The notes: generated by a model not told the origin, from the sequence alone. 64,000 nt of DNA from Sipunculus nudus (GCA_026874595.1 CM049310.1:90405556-90469555); one strand, 5' to 3'. Numbered from the stretch's first letter, positions 37,193 to 49,151 are shown. Numbers and translations: made by a program.

Positions 37193-40100
37193 TTATCCAA
37201 ACTGTTATCATGTTCTTTATTAGTTCAGTCTTACTTTAAATAGTAATATTTCATAAAACACATTAACTCTATTTTATGATTTAAATTACTAGATGAAATT
37301 ATAATAAAGGGATATACTACCATTTGTCTTGTGCCAGATCAAAGCAAATTTTAATGCCAGAAGACAAGGAATTCTAACTCACGAGTATTAACATCTAAAG
37401 TTACCATCTTTGTTTCATTAAAAACATATCTAAACAATATGTCTTCAATCATTTTACCAGGAAATCTGTCAATTGGTGTTTTATGTACCTGTGATAGAAC
37501 ATCAGGTCACACCCAGGTAACATCAAATTTGAGTCAAAAATCTGTCATTAACTGATAAATTATCATCTGTTAAATATATATATATATATGAAAGTGTATG
37601 CAAGTGTTTTGTTTACCTGAAACACTGTTTCATATGCTAAGCTTGATGTTGACTGAAGATACAATATGGCAGCAACATAGCCATTATGAATGGTTGACAT
37701 GGTTTCCAGAGAACCTGCTGCAACACAAAAGACTCTTTAACTGTATTCTCATGGTTGTTATCCAATACTGAATAGATATATATAACAGATGATTTTTCTG
37801 CAAATGATGCCATTTCTTTGGCTTCAAATTTGAAGTTAAGTGGGTGTTCAGTAGTGCATGTGAAAGATACCCAAAACATTAGGTTTGTGGTGTTTTTAGG
37901 AACTTAGTTCATGCCATGGGTTAATGGCTTTTTTACAACACTGTGTATTATTCTGTATTTTGTCTTTCAGAATTCGAACTTGAAGACACGTTTGCATCAT
38001 GGTTTAACATATTGGAATTACACATATGGTGAGTTTTAAGCTTAGCTGACCTTTTGTCATCTTGGGCTATAGCTATACCTCTTTGTACATTGATCTTCCA
38101 TCAAGCCTGCCATCTGGCGCTATTTCTGTTAGTAGGACATAATTTCTTAATATTTAATGCTCAAAGTAACTAAAAGATTTGCATTTTTAGCACAAATTGT
38201 TTCATGATTTGTATGTGACTAGTGATGCCATATATGGTTTTTAATCATATTAAGAAAGGGGTAGCAACTAGGAACACATACAGGTTAAGGTACAGGAGTT
38301 CATAAGGTGCCTGGGTACAGGTACTTGTGAAAATACCAGGATACAGGTACAGATAACTGAAGTTCAATCAAAGAGCATCTTAACTAAAACTAGAAATCTC
38401 CTTTCTAAGGAATACAAACCTCCGCCATATGTTAATCACTAATAAGGGATTCTCCCAAGATGGTGTTTGCATTCACTTACTCAGCCCAAAATCCCAGATT
38501 ATTTGTGCATATGTGACTGTATGTTTGTGAATTTTCCTTGATGACATTCCTGAATCCCAATCCTAAGCCAAAATCTAATTGATTCTTCATTTGCCCTTTT
38601 GTGAAATGCCCTGAAAATTTCAAGAGATGTCTTGATAGGGCAAACAACCAAACACACACCATGCAGGGATGAATACATACCCTCCTGGCAGAAGCAATGA
38701 TTGCATTAAATAATTCATCTTATAACAGTCATAATGTCCAGTTTCAGTATCATGCATATACCTTGGATACACTGCAACAGGAACATATACAAAATTAGCA
38801 ATCAAGTTCCCTTAATTGTGACTAACATTATGTTAGTTAATGTTAGGCCATATTATCATGCTTGGCATTTTGATCAGTGAATCACTTTTGAAGTAAAACT
38901 AAAATAAAAGTCAATATTATTTAAATATTTCCAGTCTTCCAAGAATGGGTTCCTGTTACTGAAACATTTAGTATATTATTAAAAATATAAACAGATTGGT
39001 CTTTTGTATTCAAACACTTTCAAACTTGGTATCCAGTCTCATAAATCACTATTTTACATAGATTTTAAACCACCATTTTATCATGGAATGATAGAATGAA
39101 ATAATCATTTTTTCATCACTCTTAAAGTAAAACTTAAATAAAAGTCAATGTTATTTAAATATTTCCAGTCTTAGAAATCTGTTATTTTATCAAATTCCAG
39201 ATGTGTATCAAAATTTCTTCTCTGGTGTTTTTTCTTCCGTCATAGCAGTTGGATGTTTTTTTTTTTTTTTGCAGGATGAGCATGTCTCGGTTGGCTGTCG
39301 AGGAACGTGAGGGGACATTTGTTAGAGATATGATGATCCAAGCCATGTGGACTGATGTAGACAAACGAAGTAAAAGGCTAGGTGTAAGTGTATTCAGTAG
39401 CAGTGTAATTCACAGTTCTGTGTAACTTACAGAATAAATTGTCATACACAAAGGATTAAAAATGTTCATTATGATACATACAAATTATTAAATATCAATA
39501 AGATTCAGGACAAGATTTAGTATTACTGTATTCAGTATAATTATGGACGAGTGTAATTATTGATGGCTCTGTAAACATTAATATGAAATATATAGAATAT
39601 ATATTATACAGTCTTCATTTAAATGCTGCAGATCTTTTCTAAATCAATTTTTTAAATTTTTTTTAACACTTTTTTATTTCCTTAACAGATAATGGCTATC
39701 CAGTAAATGGCCACCAAAGAAAGTGAAGCTGTAACTTGATCCCTCTTGTTGGCTACATCATAATCTTGTAGTCCTTTTTTTGATGGACTTAACCGTCTCC
39801 AGTTTCTATGCTGTCTTATCTATTTCTTAATCTAAGTATGTACATCTGTAAGATTCTTCTGTACATCTGTAATGCTCTTTGTTATTGCGAAATAATCAAC
39901 ACTTATCAAAGTTGGCACTTGTAGCAGGCACTGACTATTGCCAATTATATCAAACACCAGTCGATTGTGTAAACATTATGTGACAACTTTAATCAAATAA
40001 TCATACAAACGTGACACAAAACCTAATCATATAATCATATGAAAAATGAAGTTTAATAAAAAGCTGCAAGACATTTTCACAGTCAGCCCCCACCCAGGTT

Positions 40101-43100
40101 GAGTGCTCTGTAGGCTAAATGGAAAGGCAGTGTTCCACAGCCATGTATCAGTCACAAACAAGTGCGTCTTTGGGAGGTTCATCAGTGTTATAACCCAGCA
40201 ATGGGGATGATTACATATCCAGGACCCACAGATGTGGTAGACACCATGCTTGGGTGACACCAGGATACAAAAATAATATGATAGAAAGCGAGTGCTACAG
40301 CCTTGTCACATAGTCCAAAAGCAAAATGGAAATCTACAGATGTACATATACATAGATTAAGAATTAGGTCAGAGCGCATAAAAAATGGAGGCTGTTACCT
40401 TCACCAAAACTAAAAGAAGTTTGCACTACCCTTCCAAATTTGACACGGATCTCCTCAGGTTTGGATGAGACTTATTCCTATTTGACCTGTCAAACTGTTG
40501 TCCAGAGCTTCCTGTACTCTTCAAAAATTTGTACTATTGAAAGTCCTGAAGTTTACAGTCTAGCTCTTAAGATATTTCCTGCAAGGTGATTCTTTTATCT
40601 GACAGTGTATCTATAATACCTTCTGATAAGGATAATCATCATCCAATCAACATGTCACAAGGTGGCATTGCACCTGTAACAGCAATATATCATTACAAAA
40701 ATTGACTCTCAGATATTAAATTAATTGTGCCCTTCAAATTCTGTGCAAAGTATGGTGTGGTTACAGTATAAACCAGAAATCTGCATTCTATGGAATGCAA
40801 GTTTCCGCCATGTTGGGGTCCCTATCGTGGGATTCATTCACTTATTCAGCCCATATTCCCTGGTTTATTTGTGCATCAGTGACTGTACATTTACGAAAAT
40901 TCCTTAATTACTTTCCTGAATCTGAATTATGTGCGAGTTCTACACCTAAATTTAATCAATTCATCCTTGGCCCGTTCCTGAGGTGCCCTGGAAATTCCCT
41001 GAGGTCCCATTCATGATTGTGTGAGTTATGTTGTGAACAAACACATGAAAGGGAATGAGAGGGTAGACCATCCAGGTGTAGGCAGTAACCACCAGAGTAC
41101 CTGAATTAGTCACTGACAGGAAATTTATCAAATAAACTAGATGTAAATAAATATATCCAAAAAAACAGATGGGCACCAAATGGTGGAACACAATATTTTT
41201 TTCATGTGGTAGCATTTGCTAGAGGTAATATATCAGATACGTAAATACATGGATGTTGATTGTTTATAAAATATCTTTATTTTGTTTGTTTTAACATTAT
41301 CAACTATTGTATTTACAGGAAGGTGCTTCAGCAGCAAGAAGAGAAGGCATTAAAATGTTGTCTCACCAGTTTAAAGGGTCTCTGTATGGTTATGATGAGG
41401 TTAGTATGTTGTTCACGTGTTGTTACTATCTTAGTGATTCATGTATTATGAAAGGTACATAAATATTTGTGATGGTATTTGTAGGTTCGGTCTATTCACT
41501 CTATTTATAGAGAGCCACCCGTTTAGCCATTCCCCCTTGTTAGGTTGACTTATTTGGAAATGGTATCCTTTTGGTACTGACTTGCATACAGTAAAAGCAG
41601 ATCCCCAAATTTTATAAAAAAATTAACAAAATCTTCAATGACTGCAGAAAGCCAAAACAGAATATCTAATATTTAATAAAAAAAAATTGACGTTTACTAT
41701 GTTAGTGAATGAACATATTTCATTTGTGTTTGCATAAAATATATAGTATTTCTTTAATTTTAAACTCATTAAAAGAAATTCCTGTTTGGCTGTGAATGAC
41801 AAAGGATTATCAAACAAATAACCCGGGTATGAACAGGTTGAAAGTGTATATGATGTCCTGATTATTAACAAATTAAACACACAAATGCTATAACAGGGAT
41901 TCCATAAGTTCTATGAATTATTCTCAAATAATACATACAAATTACAATGTATTAAGCATCCATTTGTACAATGTTTTGTTGAATTCAGTTTACCAAACAC
42001 TTTATTCAAATTTCAATACAAAATCATGATGTCATTGTTCTGACGTCATTATAATATTATCTGAATATGACGTTGCCAGGTTACATCCTAATCACGTGAA
42101 GATAGCATTACCAGGTGACTTCCAGGTGCATGTACTATTTACATTAGCTTTCATTATACATTTAACACTCAGTGAACCATGCTTCCCCTTAATGGATTTT
42201 GGTGGCTCTCGATTAAAAGACTCACTGGTATGTGTATGATCTCAGGCTTTTAGTACATTTTGAGTGAATACAAAAGTTTCCTGCAATACAGTACTGGCAC
42301 ACAGGGTGACTATCTCCAGTTTACCTGTTTTATATGTTGTTATGAATCTGTGTGTAAGTAATCACAGTACAGACGTGCCTTTTTACCTTAACAAAACTGT
42401 GACTTGAGGTACCATCTTGAGAATGCACAAGAACTTCCCAACATGAAAGAAGAAACACAGAAAAAACACCACTTTGAAGCTTAAAAAATCTTGATTTGTG
42501 AATTTGTTTACGCTCTTTTCACAGCGCTTTAACTATAGGCCTACTGCTGTTTGTTATGACCTCCTATGCTGAATTGCTACACCAGAGAGGAGCACTGTAT
42601 TTTTGTCCAATCAGATGAGACCTTGTTCTGGAAGACGCTTGGAATACACGGAGCCAATCATGGTCATTTCGTTTTGAGTGACAGCTCATCATCCCGGTAA
42701 CCATTTGAACAGGCCACAGGCTTGGAGAGAATTACAGCAGACGTGGTTGGCTTAGGGCCTTGGGCACATAGGATGCCCGGCCAGTGAGCTGTAATTCAAA
42801 CGAAACACAACAACAAAGGCTGCGTGCATACCTCGCTGGCTGGTTTCAGTTCTGCAGACAGCAGATACATGGCTACGCTTAAACAGTCATACTATCGGAA
42901 TCGAATCGGTGGATGATGCTAGAATGCAGAGAGAGCAATTAAATTTTGACTGTTAACTGTCTTCAAACGGCGCTTCAAGCAACTATGGATGCCTTTTGAG
43001 TGTTTGTTTATTGGCACTTGGTAGCTGCTTGTCCCATCATACGCACATGTTTTTCAGCAGACAACGAACCGCCATCTGGTGTCTAAATATATCATAAATG

Positions 43101-46100
43101 GTCAAAGCTGGCAGTGTGAAAATTAGTTGCTTCTTTAGAAGCGTAAGGTTTCTGCTGCATTGGGAGCGTAATTTGTTCAGTAAGGCTTCCAGGTGGCATG
43201 CTCAATAAGTTTAAAGTTGCCTGAACACATATCTGACCCTTATAAACTAAAGGTAATCCCTTGGAGCTTTTGTAAAACAGACCAGTAAATGTGGATATCA
43301 TCCCACACAGGCTGTTTTGTTTTGTTTATATCAATGTGTTTATAGTATGTGGGGAGCCCACTAATATAATCAAAACAAATTCAACAAGGGTCAAGGGCAT
43401 CTGGCAGCAAGTCAGATAAGCAAGAGCTTTGCAAATGGTGTTTTGCCACAAGTGACCTTTCTACCTGTGCCCCATCTAGGCTCCATGTTTTCCTGTTTGT
43501 CAGCATTGCTGTGTATACAAACATCTTGTTGATTAACAAGTTCATACATCCTTCACAAATGAAAATTTAGAGAACTCTAATCATGAGCTGAATCGTCAGA
43601 AAATTTAATGCCAAAACGTGTGTCTGTATTATATTCATTAGAAGTAAATGGAAATAATTATTTTGTCACATAAAATGATCAACTTACTCATTGGGGTTAA
43701 AATAAATGAATAATTAACTTTTCTAGTTCCCTTGTTAAGATGGAAAGTATAAAATAAATGTAACCATCATAATAGTAAGAACACTATGTCAACACTTACC
43801 TCTTATATTTGCTAAGGTTTTAATTTTATGATATTTGCAAATGGGATATAATAACAAATTTGAAACCCAAGGAATATGATGTCTGATCAACTAAGATAAC
43901 CAAATGGGGCTTGTGCATCTGCACAATCGAATAAGCTATCATACCACTGGTTTGTTAATCAGAAAACCTTATCTGTGTATAGCATTGGAACTGTCATACT
44001 CAAACACAAATTAATTATTGTTAAGCATGTGGTTATATCAAGGAAATATTGACTGTAACAATAGAATGGCTCTCACAGAAATGAGTGACATGTTGTGAAA
44101 TTTGTTCTTATTTTATAAAAAAAAATGCAAATACTGCTGTTGTAGGTTCTAGTGCATTCGCGAAATTAAAACCATCACGAAACATTCAAAGAAATCGCAC
44201 AAATATAAAGCCAACCACAGTATGTACATTTGATTTTTTAAAGCCATACTATTTTATCACATGCAAAGTTTACACCTTAGTATTGACAGATGGTCAAACA
44301 AACAAACAATATGATCCAGAGCATAAGTCCTACATGAAGACCTACAGGCCACCCAGTGGTCCTACTTTTCCTAATTTTGGACCTTATTCCTACTTTTTTC
44401 CAAAAATAGTTTTAAACATTAGATGAAAGCTTTTTATTCTTTAAGATCTAATATCAAATGATAATTGCAAGTTGAACTTCTCTGATGCAGTAAACAGCAA
44501 TGGTGTCATTGCATTGCGCCCCCCCCCCCCCCACCCCCCGGTGCACTTTCTAAGATTACAGGAGAGCCTCTGTCATGGTTGTCCTTGTTGGTACTTGCAC
44601 CCCAATCTGCATGTAATCAGCCAGCATAATTGGTGCATGTCCAGCCCTGCAGCCAGCTGCATTTGTCAGGTTGATGCATGAAGTGGCTAGCCCATATTGC
44701 AACACAGGGGTGTACACTTAAAAACACAGGGCTAGTTACTTGATACAGGAGTGTTGACTACATTGATGCAATACACCTGTTGAGATAAAATGGACCTATT
44801 TAAAGTTTCACTACAATGAAGCCATTCTGTGTAAAAATTCATTAAAAAAAAAAACAACAAATTTCCACACAATTGAAGTATGGATTGCTGTGAAATTTGG
44901 TATGTCTGTTTTGGACACCCAGGGGTGAAAATATTAAACCTGCCAATGGAGAAACTATTTACTCTGTGTGCACGGATTACATATTTTAACTCAGCTAATT
45001 GTTCTACCTTTGCTTATGTTTCAGGGCCTCGTTGGTGATGACCAGGCATTAGCTGGTGCCCTCTGGAGGAACTTTTTCAATATGCAGTGTGATGATCCCA
45101 GAAAAGTGGAAGTATTAGTCAGTTATGTACACAAACAGGTGAGTGCATAAGGGACTCCATCAGGGAGTAAAAAAAAAATGTCAACTCTCATTATACAGTA
45201 AAACTTCATGTTACGACCACCTTGGTTTAGCAACCACCTCAAAATAACAACCACTTTGTGATAGTCTCAATTATTTATCCCAATTAATTTTTACTCCATA
45301 TCAGACTCTGCTCAGATGACCACCTCAAATAAGCGACCGTTTAATTGAGGTCCTGTTGGTGGTTGTAATTTTGATAATTCACTGTATTATCATATAACTC
45401 ACTTGCCTATAAAGTATTTATTAATATAGATACTGCATAAACTGAACGCAGTTCCTCTGAGGAAAAACATTCTATATTTTTACCCACAAATAAAAACAAG
45501 AGGTTGTGTGATTTGTTAAAAAGCTGTTGGTACTGCCAATTCACCAGATAAAAAACCAAGCTGCCACTCTAATTCTGGATCTCATCACAAGCTTAGTATT
45601 TTTGACTCTGTCAGCCACAGATTTTCAGGGAAAAATAAAAACAAAACATATTGCTAGATTTCAGTCACACTTTGCACCAGCTGAGCTTACCACTGCAAGG
45701 CCCACTCCACACATAACAAACGTGCTAATACATTTACCCAACCTAAAGATAGCTCAGCATGTGGTGCCCCCTGGTGACTCCAGTCACAACTAAACTATCT
45801 AGAAAGAGTGTAGACCTTCGAGAAATACATTCTGCCGATAATTACTCATGTTACCTCTGGCTGTGACAAGTTAGGAACAATTTCCAAAGCTGTTTTTAAA
45901 TGTCTTGTGTAACATCTATAAAAAATCTATAAAACAGGTATGGACTCATTATGGACAGCTTTACTATTAATATTAATACAAAATAACTTTTTAGTGACTT
46001 AATTTTATTTCAAGGTTTAAAGGACAACAAATATTGGGCTTGTTTGTTCCTCCCTCTCTGACAATTTTTGGCACTTGTGGTAAAAACCTTAATGAGCTCC

Positions 46101-46685
46101 TTCCAGTCAGTCCAAACCAAGCATATGGCCACTATGTCTCTGAATGTCCACAGCTTAAAAATATTTGACAGTGTCATTTTTCAGCTGGGAAAATACTTAA
46201 CACACATTTCAATACACACATACACATATAAAGTCAAACAGTGGTTTTTATGCCTCCAACCCAAACATTATCTTTGAGCTTTTTGTCATACAGTCACATG
46301 GCCTCATTAACATTAATAAGGCTGTGACCTTCAGGCCCCAGCAGTTGCATGTTTTATTAACCATTGGCTTAAAAAAGAAAGTTTCATGAAAAGATATTGC
46401 TGTTAATCATCTTTTTTCTTATCTTATAAAGATATTTCTAAACATCTATTGGGTTTTTGGTGTATCATGGGAAAATTGACCCTAAAAGTCAAATCAGGTG
46501 TATCTTAGTGAGCAGTTTAGTTAACTATTTTCAATTTTTGCCTCTTTCAGTTGCGTCATTTAGAGTATCAAGAGTCTGTGATGATACTACGGAGTGGATT
46601 AATGACTTTTCTACCCTTGTACGGGAACAAATTGGATGAAGAAAGAAACAGACAGGTCTTGGATGAGATCATTAGACGAGTGTAA
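23921..46685 (+). CDS. UQCC1: Ubiquinol-cytochrome c reductase complex assembly factor 1, whole gene span
   Basis: Nine coding exons splice in phase to 855 nt, 284 residues plus stop, close to the roughly 300-residue family length. UQCC1 (yeast Cbp3) acts in the mitochondrion with UQCC2 in synthesis and assembly of cytochrome b, hence complex III. Residues 1-30 are Arg/Ser/Thr-rich with no acidic residue, fitting a presequence. The ubiquinol-cytochrome c chaperone domain follows, with KVLRQLGF, LEDTFASWFNILELHIWM, FKGSLYGYDE, DDQALAGALWRNFF and a VEVLVSYVHKQ segment. An in-frame TGA nine nt before the ATG fixes the start. The introns hold many repeats, and intron 1 is 8.6 kb. The gene is head to head with LDAH. 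Confidence 0.93.
24079..24102. repeat. Perfect 24-bp palindrome
   Basis: ACCCAAAACACC followed at once by its exact reverse complement, with no spacer, 69 nt inside intron 1 of UQCC1. Confidence 0.95.
24377..24524. repeat. Short tandem duplication, about 85-90 bp
   Basis: Two near-identical units contain ATTTCAAATTAGTTAAGATA and ATTGAAAATAAT. Confidence 0.8.
25514..25644. repeat. Two (AT)n microsatellites
   Basis: AT runs at about 25514-25553 and 25611-25644 inside the long-TIR element. Confidence 0.9.
25700..26035. mobile_element. MITE, family AGGCCAAAA / GGTATGGTTCTCAG
   Basis: Terminal inverted repeats read AGGCCAAAA, an A-rich spacer, then GGTATGGTTCTCAGGCACT, with the reverse complement at the right end. 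A second copy, in the opposite internal orientation, is at 48874-49151, flanked by TA. Non-coding. Confidence 0.75.
26090..26720. repeat. Degenerate minisatellite, about 100-bp unit
   Basis: About six diverged units share CACTTTTCATTTGTAAATA, TTTCATACATTGACACCTGG and ACATGTATTT. Confidence 0.7.
27735..28782. repeat. Segment bounded by inverted CTTATTTCCACTCCCC words
   Basis: The left boundary has CTTATTTCCACTCCCCC. The right boundary has stacked GGGGAGTGGAAATAAG copies. This could be a foldback element with 1-kb spacing, or a chance capture between two copies. Confidence 0.4.
28690..28782. repeat. Tandem hairpins sharing one arm
   Basis: Hairpin 1 (28690-28725) is imperfect. Hairpin 2 (28730-28765) has a GGGAGTGGAAATAAG stem and a 5-nt loop. 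A third arm (28766-28782) is an almost spacer-free complement of the right arm of hairpin 2, so two foldings compete. Confidence 0.85.
28970..29050 (-). mobile_element. tRNA-like SINE head
   Basis: On the minus strand TTGGCTCAGTGAGCAAAGG resembles an A box and AGTTTCAAGTGCC a B box at roughly tRNA spacing. No convincing cloverleaf, so a SINE or tRNA relic rather than a functional tRNA. Confidence 0.4.
32665..32760 (+). CDS. UQCC1: UQCC1 exon 2
   Basis: 32 codons, phase 0-0, acceptor caatttttcag, donor CTCAG|GTGAGC. Encodes a poorly conserved linker after the presequence, rich in Gln and Cys. Placement rests on splice sites and phase rather than on similarity. Confidence 0.65.
32761..33606 (+). 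other. UQCC1 intron 2
   Basis: Contains a small MITE at 33375-33553. Otherwise unique AT-rich sequence. Confidence 0.8.
33375..33553. mobile_element. MITE with CAGTGGAACCTGT termini
   Basis: Inverted ends CAGTGGAACCTGT and ACAGGTTTTACTG, with repeated AAGACCACCTGT words inside. A related copy is at 45196-45384. Confidence 0.65.
33607..33705 (+). CDS. UQCC1: UQCC1 exon 3
   Basis: 33 codons, phase 0-0, acceptor ttgtttctag, donor AAGT|GTGAGT. Encodes KVLRQLGFQGKMKF, the start of the conserved chaperone domain. Confidence 0.85.
33706..35954 (+). other. UQCC1 intron 3
   Basis: Largely occupied by the hairpin-capped element at 33741-35594. A poly-C run is at about 34629-34643. Confidence 0.8.
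33741..35594 (+). mobile_element. Hairpin-capped element, plus orientation
   Basis: The left end is the TAGCTCAGCTGAC hairpin (33741-33771), followed by a GTCC/GTCT-rich stretch. The right end is GTCAGCTGAG, then palindrome GACCCATGGGTC (35577-35588), then CCTTGTT. The first 600 nt align with the element at 48252 (TTAGATGTCCCCAA, GTTCCTCTATATAGTTCC, TTATGGGCCCAAACATAATG). Non-coding. It begins 36 nt after a UQCC1 donor site. Confidence 0.75.
35955..36027 (+). CDS. UQCC1: UQCC1 exon 4
   Basis: 73 nt, phase 0 to 1, acceptor ttgtttcag, donor AAAG|GTAAGT. Encodes MKRAGLRLYLCCAELVDYD. Confidence 0.9.
36028..37970 (+). other. UQCC1 intron 4
   Basis: Unique AT-rich sequence with an (AT)n run at about 37106-37186. 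No gene seen. Confidence 0.8.
37106..37186. repeat. (AT)n microsatellite
   Basis: About 80 nt of AT dinucleotides. Confidence 0.95.
37971..38028 (+). CDS. UQCC1: UQCC1 exon 5
   Basis: 58 nt, phase 1 to 2, acceptor tttgtctttcag, donor ATATG|GTGAGT. Encodes the hallmark DTFASWFNILELHI. Confidence 0.93.
38029..39274 (+). other. UQCC1 intron 5
   Basis: Starts with a degenerate left end of the hairpin-capped family (about 38040-38075). Contains an R5 repeat (38385-38700) and a duplicated 50-nt block (about 38890 and 39122) rich in ATTTAAATATTTCCAGTCTT. Confidence 0.7.
38385..38700 (+). repeat. R5 dispersed repeat, copy 1
   Basis: Shares CATTCACTTA.TCAGCCCA, TTATTTGTGCAT..GTGACTGTA and CATTCCTGAATC blocks with 40770-41100 (plus) and 61435-61690 (minus). 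Confidence 0.65.
39275..39383 (+). CDS. UQCC1: UQCC1 exon 6
   Basis: 109 nt, phase 2 to 0, acceptor with a long T tract then gcag, donor TAGGT|GTAAGT. Encodes MSRLAVEEREGTFVRDMM and AMWTDVDKRSKRLG. Confidence 0.93.
40060..40411 (+). mobile_element. tRNA-derived SINE, 5'-truncated copy
   Basis: Body and tail match the SINE at 63057-63412 and give the uninterrupted reference for the split copy at 18236. The tRNA-like head is missing. Confidence 0.65.
40770..41100 (+). repeat. R5 dispersed repeat, copy 2
   Basis: Contains CATTCTATGGAATGCAAGTTT, CCGCCATGTTGGGG and TTCATTCACTTATTCAGCCC, found also in the inverted copy at 61435-61690. Confidence 0.65.
41319..41399 (+). CDS. UQCC1: UQCC1 exon 7
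   Basis: 27 codons, phase 0-0, acceptor tatttacag, donor GATGAG|GTTAGT. Encodes MLSHQFKGSLYGYDE. Confidence 0.92.
41400..45024 (+). other. UQCC1 intron 7
   Basis: 3.6 kb. Includes a GC-richer block without visible repeats (about 42520-43080) and a poly-C run (about 44520-44532). No convincing nested gene. Confidence 0.75.
45025..45138 (+). CDS. UQCC1: UQCC1 exon 8
   Basis: 38 codons, phase 0-0, acceptor tatgtttcag, donor AACAG|GTGAGT. Encodes DDQALAGALWRNFFNMQCDD and VEVLVSYVHKQ, the best-conserved part of the family. Confidence 0.95.
45139..46550 (+). other. UQCC1 intron 8
   Basis: Contains a small MITE (45196-45384). Otherwise unique sequence. Confidence 0.75.
45196..45384. mobile_element. 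MITE with CAGTAAAAC termini, TA-flanked
   Basis: Starts TA|CAGTAAAAC and ends TTCACTG|TA. Internal ACCACCT words match the copy at 33375. TA flanks fit a Tc1/mariner-type non-autonomous element. Confidence 0.65.
46551..46685 (+). CDS. UQCC1: UQCC1 exon 9 (terminal)
   Basis: 44 codons plus TAA (46683-46685), acceptor tgcctctttcag. Encodes the C-terminal helix LRHLEYQESVMILRSG and a charged tail. Confidence 0.92.
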   Translation: MRHLEYQESVMILRSGLMTFLPLYGNKLDEERNRQVLDEIIRRV

Positions 46686-47507
46686 TACACCTCTGTGAGG
46701 GTGAGAAATGACAGCTGACAGGAGCAGCGGACAAAGCAACTTCTCTCATAAAGGTTTCACAGGACAAATGCAATCAGCCCCACCATATTAGAAAAATATT
46801 GAAATAACAAGGGCAGATTGATTGAAGATAAAAAAACTGGGTCAGCAGATAAGGAGAAAAAACAACATTTGACAAAGCAGAAAGCATCTTACTTCATCAC
46901 ATTATCTATTGGTCTAAAACCAATCATGACATTTCAATAATACTACTTCTTGTTCATCTATTGATATTACTTATTTATGCATATAATACATTTTCAAACA
47001 TATTAAGTCTAAATTGCTGAATATAATAAATTGACATTCACCGCTGTAAGTGCTGTAAAGTTTATATACCTGGTAAAAACCACGAAGGTTAGTTGACAAA
47101 TGCATAAAACTTACCAAGTTAGGCAGAAGTACCAGTAATATACTTTCTGAAATATTCACAAGTCAGTTTTTAAGAAACTATTATTTCTAGACGGTTTTCT
47201 TAACATCACTCTGTAGAATGTGACATTTAGTGGCCACAAAAAAGCACCACTGGAAATATGTTCACATTTATGAAAAATGCATAAAACAGTATTCCACTGA
47301 GCCAGAATGTTGGTTTTCCCTGCTTGTGAAACTATCTTTTGGTTTGCTGGGTTTTTTTTTTTAGGTGGAGCGTTTTATATATACTCCCTAGGGACCTGAT
47401 GTGTAGTCATGGCTTCCTCTCAGGTACATAGAATGATTTATGGCACTTAATGAAATATATACATTTTTATGAGTGGCTGAATAAATATTTGAGTGTATAT
47501 ATATATA

Positions 47508-47551
<44 letters not shown>

Positions 47552-48010
47552 ATATAGTCTGGAAAGGCTGGTGAAGGATGGATAAAATGCTACAGTTTGT
47601 ACATTTGTTGAAATTATTAAATTGTTAAAACATAGCCTTTTCTTTCTTTTAATTTCCTTAATTGGACAAAGTGAATGGTCATTTAGACTAAGTTACCTTG
47701 GCTATATCAGCCTTGATACCAGTTGATACATTTGTAATGAAAAAATGACCATACCTGTTTTCTTGAAAACTTGCACTTTTTCATACATATCAGGCTTAAT
47801 TACTTTTCCCTCTTAGCATCACCATCAAGATATATTTTTCGCCTCCCTATAAATATAATTTGAAATTGTGACATGCTTTGTAAGCGTTCCATTAAAAAGG
47901 GGTTTCAATCGGATGTATATTTGAACGAGTCCAGGACGCTAAGGCAAAAACTTTCTTGATTCATGTTGGGTTAAGGGGAAGGAAGGTGTGTCAAATTTTG
48001 AAGGCCTTTG
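46686..48010 (+). other. 3' UTR and downstream flank of UQCC1
   Basis: AATAAA-type signals occur, for example near 47481. An (AT)n run is at about 47511-47544. The UTR end is not determined. Confidence 0.4.
47511..47544. repeat. (AT)n microsatellite
   Basis: Short AT run just after a possible poly-A signal. Confidence 0.85.
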
Positions 48011-48251
48011 TTATAATGGCTCATCATACGCCAATCAATGACAGGGACTTGTTATGGTTAACCCACCCTATGTCCGTCGTGCCATCTGTCAGCTTTTAGT
48101 GTCATAGCGATAACTTACCAGGTCATTGATGGATTTTCACGAAACTCATCATAAATACTTACCAATTGATTATCACGCCCGAGTTTGATTATGGGCAAAA
48201 TCCGTGCATATTTAATAAGGTCAGAGGTCACTTGGCTACTTTCTGAATTTT
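48011..48251 (+). repeat. R4 repeat, left part (host of insertion)
   Basis: Contains GGATTTTCACGAAACTCATC and the DR1 word AGGTCAGAGGTCA (48218-48230). Similar units continue after the inserted element, at 52212-52480. Confidence 0.6.
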
Positions 48252-48873
48252 TAGCTCAGCTGACTATAAGTCATCTGAGCTATAGTCGTGGTCCATTGTC
48301 CGTCGTCCGTCAGTCTGTCAGTCTGGGTGTCCGTCCGTAAGACTGGCACGTTTCGACACCATTTGACGTACGAATCTGAAATTCGGCATACAGTTAGATG
48401 TCCCCAAAATCTCCTACCATGCCGAAAATTGGGTCAACAGGACTTTGTTCCTTCGAGATATTAAGGAAAAACCTCAATTTTTTATTAGAAATCTATTTTC
48501 ACACTTCAGGACTGCCTAATATCAAAACCACTCATCTGGTTTTCTTCATATTTACCATAAATGTTCCTCTATATAGTTCCTATGTACATGCCAGATATTA
48601 AGTCAGTATTATATAATTTAAAAAAGTTATGGGCCCAAACATAATGGACTTTGTAAAAAAATCAGGAAGATATTTGGTCACTTAAGACCAAAAGTGTTAA
48701 AGGTAGGGACTTTTTTCCAGTAATACAACTTTAATTAATCAAAATTTAATTGTATACCAAAAATTAGATCAAAATCTGTTAAATTTTTTTTTAAATATTG
48801 AAATATTGGCAAAAATATAAAATTGGTACCTTAAATTTTGCTCAACTTTGGCCACGGCACATTTTTTCCTGTA

Positions 48874-49151
48874 AGGCCAAAAAAAATAAAAGGTATGGTT
48901 CTCAGCCACTGCCCGCGTCAATTTTAACCCCCCGCATCAAAAATTTTCATTTTGATTTTTATCTTTCCAGAAGATAAATAATACAATTTATGTAGTATTT
49001 AGCAAAATATTTGTAATTTTCATGGTTTTTCCTGATTATATGACATTTTTATCGAAACATCCAAAAAAAGGTCAAAAATAAAATACCGCCCGCCCGCACT
49101 GATTTCTGAAAAAAAGTGCCTGAGAACCATACCTTATTTTTTTTTTGGCCT
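48874..49151. mobile_element. MITE nested in the hairpin-capped element
   Basis: Inverted ends AGGCCAAAA..GGTATGGTTCTCAG. It is flanked by TA on both sides (48872-48873 and 49152-49153). The homologous position in the 33741 element (CTGTAAGTACC near 34350) is empty, confirming the insertion. Confidence 0.85.

Larger units (their letters stand above)
39384..41318 (+). other. UQCC1 intron 6
   Basis: Holds a SINE (40060-40411) and an R5 repeat (40770-41100). The rest is unique. Confidence 0.75.
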
